Position numbers and translations under genes: made by a program. From the NCBI GenBank assembly GCA_950022295.1, contig OX465596.1, positions 130,180,501 to 130,244,500 of the forward strand: 64,000 bases of DNA, written 5' to 3'. Source of the DNA: Bromus sterilis (lineage: Eukaryota; Streptophyta; Magnoliopsida; Poales; Poaceae). The notes under the pieces are model-generated. The model saw nothing but the letters and a program-made list of their open reading frames with translations, was not told the origin of the DNA and did no database searches. Positions 55,540 to 64,000 of the stretch are shown piece after piece (positions within the stretch are counted from its first letter, which is position 1; each line of letters starts with the position of its first letter).

Positions 55540-56638
55540 ACTCACCCCCACTCAAAAGAATATCGTCCCGAGATTCAGAAGTCGTCGGGAGCAAGGTGGG
55601 GTACTCGGCACGGAGGCGGTCTTCTCTTTCCCAGGTTGCTTGTTTCTCGGAGTGATGTGACCATTGCACTTTGAGGAACTTGATCTTCTGACGGCGAGTG
55701 ACACGCTCTGGTGAGTCAAGAGTACGAACAAGGTACTCTAGATAAGAAAGGTCATCTTGGAGATGAAGCGTTTCATGGTCGACTTCGCGGATGGGTTCCT
55801 TGAAGCAAAGCCTGAGTTGTGACACATGGAATACGTCATGTACTCGGGAACGGTGCGGAGGTAGTTTAAGTTGGTAGGCAACTTCTCCACGTTTATCTAG
55901 AATGCGGAAAGGTCTGATGTAACGTGGGGCCAACTTTCCTTTGATACCGAATCTTTGGGTTCCCTTCAGAGGAGTAACCTGAAGGTAAGCCTTCTCATCA
56001 AGATTGTAGCTGTCTTCCCTATGATGACGATCACAGTAGCTTTTCTGACGAGATTGGGCGGCTTTCAATCGATCACGAACAATGCAAACTTGCTCTTCTG
56101 CTTCCTTGATCATATCCGGTCCAAAGAGTTGTCTTTCACCGGTTTCTGACCAGTTTAGGGGTGTTCGACATCGTCGTCCATAGAGGAATTCAAAGAGAGC
56201 CATGTCTAGACTAGATTGATAGCTATTGTTATAAGCAAATTCGGCGAATGGAAGAGATTTCTCCCAATTCTTTCCGAATGAGATAACACAAGCTCTGAGC
56301 ATGTCTTCCAAGATTTGGTTAACCCTTTCGACTTGACCGCTAGATTGAGGGTGGAAAGCTGTACTAAAGGATAGATGAGTTCCCATAGCATTCTGAAAGC
56401 TTTCCCAGAATCTAGAGGTGAAAAGGCTACCACGATCAAAATTGATTTCCAAAGGAACACCGTGAAGAGACACAATTCTAGAGACATACAAGTCCGCTAA
56501 CTGGCTAGCAGTTATAGACTCGCGAACAGGAAGGAAGTGAGCAACTTTTGAGAGTCGGTCAATGACAACGAAGATGGCATCATTTCCTTTCTGGGTTTTT
56601 GGAAAGCCGGTGATGAAGTCCATACCGACTTTGTCCCA
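55540..56638 (-). pseudogene. E3 integrase core and chromodomain
   Basis: An open segment from MDFITGFPKTQKGND (56623) with the catalytic pattern. The second region reads INFDRGSLFTS (NSDRGS in E1 and E5), keeping the Asp, and the Glu is in GQVERVNQ. It continues through the C-terminal domain to a full chromodomain: VRTLDSPERVTRRQKIKF, KVQWSHHSEKQATWERED (about 55745-55600). The frame reads through the polypurine tract and stops at 55436 inside the LTR. It is detached from the upstream part by the TAA at 56639-56641. Confidence 0.9.
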
Positions 56639-57530
56639 TTACCACTCGGGAATAGACAATGGTTGAAGAGTACCAGCAGGTCTTTGGTGTTCTGCCTTAA
56701 TGCGACAACAAACATCACATTCGGCAACAAAGTGTGCAATGTCTCTCTTCATCCGGGTCCACCAAAATCTCTGGCGTAGATCTCGGTACATTTTTGTGCT
56801 ACCGGGATGAATAGAGAGGGGAGTGTCATGAGCTTCCTTAAGGATCAGCTGCCTTATGTCTTCATTCTCAAGAACTACTAAACGATTTTCAAAGAATATC
56901 GTTCCTTGATCATTTGCAGAGAAACATTTAGAAACTCCCCTAACAATGTTCTGCTTGATCTCTTGAATACTACTATCTTGTTTCTGTGCGGCTATGATTT
57001 GATCCTCAAGGGTTGGTTTCGCCACCAGGGTAGAAAGAAATCCATGAGGAACTATCTCAAGATTGAGATTGCGAAATTCCTCATGAAGAAGTGGTTGATA
57101 CTGTTGTAACATGAGGTTGTTACAATATGACTTACGACTTAGTGCATCAGCCATGACATTGGCCTTGCCTGGGGTGTAAGAAATTCCTAAGTCATAATAT
57201 TTTATCAACTCTATCCAGCGTCTTTGCCTGAGATTAAGATCTGGATGGGTGAATATGTATTTTAGGCTTTGGTGATCAGAATAGATCTCACAACGATTAC
57301 CAAGGAGGTAATGTCGCCAAGTCTTCAGGGCATGAACTACGGCAGCGAGTTCAAGATCGTGGGTAGGATAGTTCTCTTCATGTGGACGCAACTGGCGTGA
57401 AGCATAAGCTACCACATGTCTATCTTGCATAAGTATGCATCCTAACCCTTGCCGTGAAGCGTCACAATAGATCTCGAAATCCCTTTTGGTGTCTGGAGGT
57501 GCAAGTACGGGTGCAGAAGTCAATCTTCTT
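56639..57530 (-). pseudogene. E3 RNase H and integrase zinc-binding part
   Basis: A 294-codon segment with KRDFEIYCDASRQGLGC, HDLELAAVVHAL, IYSDHQSLKYIF and MADALSRKSY, then the linker and RDLRQRFWWTRMKRDIA with CDVC. It ends at TAA 56639-56641, where E5 has AAA (SIPEWKWDK). A small deletion near 57565 separates it from RT. Confidence 0.9.
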
Positions 57531-57531
57531 T

Positions 57532-58300
57532 TTAGCTCTTGAAAGCTTTCCTCGCACTTGGGAGATGGAATTTCTTATCTTTCTTGAGGAGTTCAGTTAG
57601 AGGGTTTGCAACTTTGGAGAAGTTCTCAACGAAGCGGCGACAATAGCTTGCTAAGCCAAGAAAACTCCTAACTTTCTTAACCGATACAGGTGGAGTCCAG
57701 TCAAGGACGGCCTGAACTCTCTCGGGATTGACTGCAACACCTTTCGCAGAAATCACGTGGCCTAAGTAGGTCACTTCTGGTAGCCAAAATTCACACTTGG
57801 AGAACTTGGCATAAAGGCGATGCCCTCTAAGTTTCATCAATACCAGCCTAAGATGTTCTGCGTGCTCTTCTTCGTTCTTCGAGTAGATGAGAATGTCATC
57901 AAGATAAACAAAAACAAATTTATCTAGGTACTCCATGAAGATCGAATTCATCAAGCGCGAGAATGTGGAGGGGGCATTGGTTAAACCGAAGGACATGACG
58001 GTGTACTCGTAAAGACCATATCGAGTAGTGAAAGCCGACTTGGGAATGTCCTCGTTTCGGATTTTGATTTGATGATAACCTAATCTCAAATCCATCTTGG
58101 AGAAGACAGAGGATCCAGCAAGTTGATCATAAAGATCATTGATCCTGGGCAATGGGTACTTGTTCTTTATCGTTGCTAGATTTAGCGGATGATAGTCTAC
58201 GCACATCCTTTCTGTTCCATCTTTCTTCGTTACGAACAGAACGGGGCAACCCCATGGCGATGAGCTAGGGCGGATGAAGACTTTTTCCAACGAAGCATCA
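57532..58300 (-). pseudogene. E3 reverse transcriptase
   Basis: RT core with MCVDYHPLNLA, SKMDLRLGYHQIKI, SFGLTNAPSTFSR and catalytic YLDD in VYLDDILIYSK, so the active site is intact. It is out of frame with the protease part upstream (T run near 58306-58312 one base shorter than in E5). Downstream, a few bases are missing at DKKF (near 57565), shifting the frame. Confidence 0.9.
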
Positions 58301-59504
58301 AGTTGGGTTTTAGCTCAGCTAACTCATGTGGGGCCATTCTATATGGTCGTCTGGAAATTGGGGTTGTGCCTGGTATAAGATCAACTATGAACTCTACACA
58401 CATGTCGGGTGGCATTCCCGGCAGCTCTTCAGGAAAGACATCCGGGAAGTCACGAACCACCGGAATATCTTCAAGGTCAGGAAGGGGAAGCACATTCAAA
58501 ATAGGCATCTGGATTCTAGAGCTGGGTGATGTGTAGTCAATGATCTGGCCTGAAGGATGGGTGAGTTTAACTGATTTGGCTTTACAATCAAGGAAAGCAT
58601 TCTGCCTTGATAACCAATCCATTCCTAGGATGACATCAGTGTACGAAGACTTGAGGTCTATAAGTGAAGCAAGGAATACCAAACCCTCAATTGCAGTTTG
58701 ATTGTCATGGCTTACTCTATTAGTTTGCCATTTGGAACCAGGAGTTTGAATGATCATTGGAGAAAACATTTCTTCAAAAGGAAATTCATGACGAAGTGCA
58801 TAACTCTCCGACATGAATGAATGAGATGCTCCTGGATCGAAAAGAACGGAGGCGGGAACATGATTGACTGGGAGTGTGCCAAGGATGACGTCGGAAGCTG
58901 TAGTGGTTTCCTCAACTGAGATTTGGTTCACATATCCACTACTTGTGGCTAAAAGCTTTGCTGGGATGGTTTTGGTGGTTGATTTCTTTGGAGGCTTATG
59001 ACTAGGTCGACGTGGTGCCACCAACACTGTAGGGCATTGTCGGAAGTAATGTCCTGTCAGACCACACGTGAAACACACCCTGCCTGAATTGCTGGGAGCA
59101 GGATTACTTGACTGCACACCATCATTCCGGGGTGGAATAATGTGTTGAGGTGGATGGCATAAATTAGATGGTGGTCTCTGAAGAATGTTTTGAGGTATGG
59201 CACTAGTTGGAATCCATATTCGGCGTTTTTGAGGGGCTGAACTAGAAGAAGTAGCAAGCTCAAGAGCATGCTTGCGGGACTCTTCGAACACTTCATTGCC
59301 ATGCTCAGCTCTAAAGGATCTGTTGACTAAATCCTCAAAGGTGGCAAATTCGATGAGGTTAAGATCATGACGAAGGATGGGGCTAAGTCCCTTATGGAAC
59401 CTTGCCTGCTTTCTGGCATCGGTGGTGATCTCATCTTGGGCATAACGAGCAAGATGGTTAAACTCTCTCACATACTCATGAATGGACATCTCTCCTTGAG
59501 TCAA
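58301..59504 (-). pseudogene. E3 gag C-terminus and protease
   Basis: Continues gag with IHEYVREFNHLARYAQDE, the zinc knuckle CFTCGLTGHYFRQC (59037-59079) and the protease motif LFDPGASHSFMS near 58840. It runs to the protease-RT linker, where a one-base deletion in a T run shifts the frame. It is separated from the gag N-terminus by TAG at 59532-59534. Confidence 0.88.
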
Positions 59505-59531
59505 ATTGCAGAACTCTTCCTTCTTGCAATC

Positions 59532-59993
59532 CTATAACTCATCTAGAAGGTGGTACCCTCGAAAGGCATCACGGAACTCCTTCCAAGTCACTAGGTGACC
59601 ATCAGGCTGCATCGCAACATAGTTCTCCCACCATTCAGCAGCAGCACCTTCCAGAAAGTATGCCGCGAATATAACTCGATCATTGGGAGCAACACGTAAA
59701 GTGTCAAGCTTACGCTCGATGGAACGGAGCCAATCATCAGCTTCAAGGGGCTCAGAAGAACATCGGAATACCGGTGGCTTGAGGAGGATGAACTTCTGAA
59801 TTCTCACAATCACATTGCAATGAGGTGAGGTATTCTGCTCGATGAGCTCCAGAAGGCGTGTTTGATCACATCGATTCTTCTCAGCTTCCATCATGATTTC
59901 CGCCGCATAAGGTGGTGGTGGAGGTGCATCATCATTTCGATTCCGATCACGGTCTCGATTCCGAAGAACAACACTACGAGTTCCACCTGACAT
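59532..59993 (-). pseudogene. E3 gag N-terminal part
   Basis: 153 codons from ATG at 59993-59991 (MSGGTRSVV) with PLEADDWLRSIERKLDT and WWENYVAMQPDG. It ends at TAG after LLDEL, where E1 continues with an ATG codon (DEIMEIKKE). The ATG is preceded by TATCACTCAG/G, an acceptor-like sequence shared with E1 and E5. Confidence 0.88.
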
Positions 59994-60465
59994 CCTGAGT
60001 GATAAAGATCAACAATCAGAACAGGTTGTATGATGGAATCAAAGACAAGAAGGACATGACGAAGACGGAAAAGATTGTAATGCAAGGCAAAGATTCATTG
60101 AAACACGGGATAAATCCGGCAACATAACGGCTACACCGGGATGGAAAACAAGGCAACCTCGAGGAGATTGGACAGAACTTCCTCAAAGAACTCAAAACAC
60201 GGAGACTCTGGACGACCACAACAATCCTACGGCTACAAGGAAGCACTCAACGAGATGTTCTAGTAAGACATAGATGAGCCTAGTCCTATCATCCCGTAGA
60301 AAATATAAGGGTGACCCAGAACTCAGATCGATGATGGTAAGGAGAAAAAGAAGCCTTACGTTGTTCCCATTATACCCAGAGTAACTATATAACTATAGAA
60401 TTCTAGACTCGATTGCGACCAAGGGTTGCATAATCCTACAGACAGTCCTGCTCTGATACCAAGTT
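59994..60465 (-). other. E3 untranslated leader with candidate intron and primer binding site
   Basis: The primer binding site CTTGGTATCAGAGCAGG lies at about 60447-60463 (minus strand). A donor-like CAAC/GTAAGG at 60359-60354 and acceptor CTCAG/G at 59996-59994 would define a 365-base intron (59995-60359). There is no convincing coding frame. Confidence 0.55.
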
Positions 60466-63400
60466 TGTCGGGACCCGGGGTTAGCGTATGTAATTCCAGT
60501 CACGATGCAATCACATGGAGAACCGAGAGCCATACCCACTTGTCCAATCAGACAAGGCCAAGCACAGAACATTCTTGGAAAGCATAGAACGTGAGGGGCA
60601 TCCCATCCAGGCCGGATGATCAACTGAAATGGGTCCTCATCATCCGCTCACAAGTCTAAATGCTTATGGGTGGTGAATCCCATAATCATAGACAAGTCGC
60701 CTCAACCATGTTATCGATTGAATCCTAACTCTTACATAGACTTACTCCAGCCCGATCACTTAGTCGGGGTCTAGGGCGGGCTCGATCATACAACAAAGTG
60801 TGCACGTGAGAGAGTCACGAGCAATCGCAGCGCGATGCCCCAAGCTGCGCACATCTAAGGGCCACTTGGTGTATAAAAGACCGCCAGCCAGATCACAACT
60901 AAGGTCTCGAAAACCCATACCAAGACATGCATGTTATAATCATACACGCATCACACATGTCTAGTATGAACAGCAGGTATCATCACATAACTCTACAAAG
61001 TACTTCTTTATTGACTTACACATAGAGTATACAAAGATCACATGTCTGTGATCAACATTACATCATACAACGGAAGCAAATTAGGTCTGAGTATAGACAA
61101 GTTTAACAAATGGCTTAGAGAAGCCTTGTAAACATACATGCCCTTCCACGAGGGACCAGACTGCTGTCTGGAACTATGCTACCAAGGTCAACGTCGAGCT
61201 TCACGAAGGTGACTCCATCGGGGTCCGGTTCTCATCTAAAACATAGAATAAGCAAACGTGAGTACAAAGTCGTACTCAGCAAGACTTACATCAGAACTAA
61301 ACTACTCATGCTCAAGTATCAAGGTAAAGGAGGTGGGGTTCAACATGCAGAGGTGCCAGCTTTGACTTTGCTAGTCCTGTACTACGAGTACCAGACTTGA
61401 GGTAAGAAGCGTACACGAGTCCACTACCAAGTCTCCAACCAATACACCACTATGGATACTTTCTCGACTTCCCCACGAGGAAGCACGCCATAGCACTCAC
61501 GCTTATCTTGCGAGTTTTATAAGTATCCATTCAAGTTGTCTATGATCAAGTAGAGGTCTCCGAGTAGTCCATAACCGCGGACACGGCTATTCTAATAGTT
61601 CATTAACCCTGCAGGGGTGTACATCTTCACACGCGTGTCATCACTTATTGCCTCGTTCTTGTCACCCTTCAAGGGGGTGTCGGACGTGGATGAAACCAAG
61701 GCACTACCCTCACATCACCTTATCTAATCCAGGAGTCGACTACCTGAGTTTGTCACCGCTTGAGAGTCCGGCCAGTTCCACGAAACGGACTCAGATAATG
61801 CAAGGGACCGAGACGCCACCTTTGACAGATGGTTTCACTGTCTCACAGGTCCACCCACATATCTATGCATAAGTCAAATGGAAAGCCCGAATCTAGTGTG
61901 ACTCCTGGACCGGATCGGGTACATAAAGAGGCCAAACGGGGCTCCCATAAACCCTACATGTGGTCATACTCTTTGTCTTGGATCACAAAACAGGAACTCG
62001 GGGCCTAGGGCAGTGTTCAACGAGACAACCCACTGTGTACTCCTACACAGCCTCTCATCGTTCACCTTTGTTTAGGGTGGATTCACCAACACGATATCAT
62101 TTGCATCAATGTGTTCATTCCATCCCGACTCACAATCATATCATTCTCATTGTATCACTAAGCAGCAATAAGCAGTAACAGTTGAAGGGGCCACATGCTC
62201 ATCATTCAACTCCTATATCTGCTAGGATTGTGGTTTTCTTAATACGGTGGCAAAATGATAGGTCATGCATCGGAATGGGTTCAACTATGCGAAAGAACGT
62301 GTCTCGGTGATCTCCTAAACATGCATAAGCGAGACTGAGAGGGAAGTAGGATTTTATACACATGATCAATGGGGTTTGCTTGCCTTGTTGACGATACACG
62401 GGTCTTAACGGTGGTCTTCTTCTTCGGGGGTGATCACCGTCTCGGAACGTCTGTCATCGGAGGCAATCATCAACAAGGGGGAACAACTTCGGAAGTAAAA
62501 ATGCACATACACATGATAAGGTTGTCCATGATGTGAATGGTACTGGTTTGTTGCATATTCATCTTAATTGAAGTATATTGCATTTGAAATGAAAATTCAA
62601 ACTCCAAATTCAAATTCAAATTATGCCATATGCATGTTTGCTACTGTTCACCCATTTTAAAATGGTCAAACATAAAAAATTTGCATATTCATAATCCTTT
62701 CATTTTTCTGATAATTTTTCATATATTATATGTCCAATTTGGAGTAAATATGAATATTCTATGAATTTCCAAAGTTTAATTGATTTTTTGGATTTTTCTC
62801 TGTTTTCTTTAATTCTTTTATTTTCTGGAAAAATGTTTATTGCATCAGCATGATGCAATGCTGATGTCACAGGGGGGCAGAAATGTGGGGCCCTGCTGCC
62901 AGCCTTAGGGGGGTTAATCCCTGTTAGTTTTAAACTAACAGTGATTAGCTAAGGGCCTGGGGCCCACTGTTAGTGACTAGGGTTAGGATTAGTGGGGGGG
63001 TTTTGGTGCTCTAATGGTGGAGCTCGCCGGGATGTCACCGGAGCATCGCCAGACTTGCCGCGTTCGACAGAGCAAGTGGGGGGTCAAGGGGGGCGCTCAG
63101 GACACGGCTGTGACGAACGAAGCGGCGGCCGGAGCTAGGGCTCCCGACGAACTCGGCGATGGAGATAGGGACAGGGGAGAGGCGTAGACGGCCTGGCTGT
63201 CGCGGTGGCGTCGGCGCTCGCCACCGAGCTGATTTGGGCGCCGGGGAGGAAGACGACAGGGGAGTGGGCTTGGGCTGGCTGGGCTTCTGGGGGTGTTAGT
63301 TGGGCCAGATGCCAGGGGTTTTCTTTTTTCCTTTTTCTTCTCCTATTTTATTTTTCTGCAAGTTGTTTTTCTCTGGATAAAATAGCAAAGCATTTTTATA

Positions 63401-63771
63401 AGTCCTCCAAATTTTTATGTGGCATCACAAGGCATATAGATAGCCACTCACAAAGTTTGGGGATTTTTGAAATTCAAACAATTTGAATTTCAAATCAAAT
63501 AGGGGTATTATTTAATTTCCAAGCCCTATTTGGAATATTTGAAAAATCTTGGTGCATGCAATGGGACCCACTTCACTTTATATGTGATCATGCATATTTA
63601 TAAGACTTTTCAAAAATACCAGAGGAATTTTTGGAAGAAATTTTTGTCTGGCCATTTGAATTAATTCTCAGGGCTTTTCTTTTCCCCAATTTTGAATTTC
63701 TTTTTTGAAAATTTCACATGATGCAAAGGGGCAAACTATCCCTAGCACATACCTAAACTTGGGTTGTGACA
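60466..63771 (-). repeat. E3 5' LTR
   Basis: 3306 bases, shorter than its partner. About 50 bases are missing near 63057 and about 390 near 63165, both in the GC-rich block. The palindrome TTGCATCA-GCA-TGATGCAA is kept at 62840-62858. It ends GGGTTGTGACA before TTTAT. Confidence 0.93.
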
Positions 63772-63776
63772 TTTAT

Positions 63777-64000
63777 GTTGTATGATTCGGCAAATTCCCT
63801 AACTTGATGTGACATAAAAGATGAACCTTGATTTGTAGTCAAAGTTTGAGGAATGCCGAATCTATGAATAATTTGCTCCTTTATAAACCGAATAACCTCC
63901 ACATGTGTCATATTCCTGAGAGGTACTGCTTCAGACCGCTTAGTGAAATAATCAGTTGCTACCAACACAAACCGGTGCCCCTTTGAGAAGAAGGATAAAT
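63777..64000 (-). pseudogene. E4 integrase core, N-terminal half (runs off the window)
   Basis: The minus strand encodes LVATDYFTKRSEAVPL (first catalytic Asp), then FIKEQIIHRFGIPQTLTTNQ and GSSFMSHQVREFAESYNIN. The second catalytic position, expected as TTDQG in such integrases, reads TTNQG, an Asp-to-Asn change. The frame continues at 21483 after E3. Confidence 0.85.

Larger units (their letters stand above)
21489..63771 (-). mobile_element. E3: Ty3/gypsy chromodomain-type LTR retrotransposon with a nested insertion
   Basis: Flanked by the target duplication TTTAT (21484-21488 and 63772-63776). The 3' LTR is split into 21489-22592 and 52891-55539 by E2. The internal region is 55540-60465 and the 5' LTR 60466-63771. 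Without E2 the element is about 12 kb. It is related to E1 and E5 and has the same primer binding site and gene order. The LTRs differ at 16 positions in the first 245 bases by my count, plus two large deletions in the 5' LTR. Confidence 0.95.
19665..64000 (-). mobile_element. E4: outermost Ty3/gypsy LTR retrotransposon, incomplete in window
   Basis: Its 3' LTR (19665-20689), polypurine tract and integrase C-terminus lie on the left. The integrase core continues at 63777-64000 after the 42 kb insertion E3. The 5' LTR and the rest of gag-pol lie right of the window. Orientation is minus, shown by the integrase frames and by the polypurine tract AACAGGGGGGCATG abutting the LTR start TGTTGACACC. 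The left flank GCATA (19660-19664) would be its target duplication. The lineage is uncertain. Confidence 0.85.

Overview
The window looks like intergenic DNA of a large-genome grass, most likely a Triticeae species (wheat, barley or Aegilops type). This is an inference from nested LTR retrotransposons, grass-type CACTA ends and the absence of any recognisable host gene. No tRNA, rRNA or CRISPR array was seen. Almost everything is transposon, and most coding sequence lies on the minus strand.

Left block (1-19664): the end of a CACTA transposon (1-339), unclassified AT-rich DNA, a tandemly duplicated LTR terminus (1442-1661), a broken gypsy gag piece, and a LINE reverse transcriptase. The LINE is split in two (2275-2940 and 15480-16190) by a 12.5 kb Ty3/gypsy element, 'E1' (2941-15474, TSD ATCAA). 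Beyond it lie unclassified DNA, an array of imperfect hairpins (17735-18285), CACTA-type subterminal palindromes (18390-19012) and a GC-rich then purine-rich tract.

Right block (19665-64000) is four levels of nesting. Outermost is gypsy element 'E4' (3' LTR 19665-20689, runs off the right edge). Its integrase is split by 'E3' (21489-63771, TSD TTTAT). The 3' LTR of E3 is split by a Tat-lineage element 'E2' (22593-52885, TSD TAGTC). E2 carries two further insertions: a small non-autonomous LTR element ('T', 27007-28561, TSD TTCTC) and 'E5' (33137-47331, TSD ACTAC). LTR divergence counted by eye falls in the order E3, E2, T, E5, as the nesting requires.

E1, E3 and E5 are related chromodomain-bearing (Tekay/Del-like) gypsy elements with 3.3-4.1 kb LTRs and an initiator-Met-tRNA-type primer binding site. 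E1 and E3 are broken many times. E5 keeps a gag-protease-RT-RNase H-integrase frame open for 1380 codons, with one stop before the chromodomain. E5 also has an extra reading frame upstream of gag. Splice-site-like sequences around it would join it in frame to Gag, and a leader donor and a gag-proximal acceptor are conserved in all three elements. E2 has two RNase H domains and a seven-exon gene on the opposite strand with a 'putative gypsy type transposon' domain. That frame is preserved across all exons except for two TGA codons. These two gene architectures are the most interesting content of the window.
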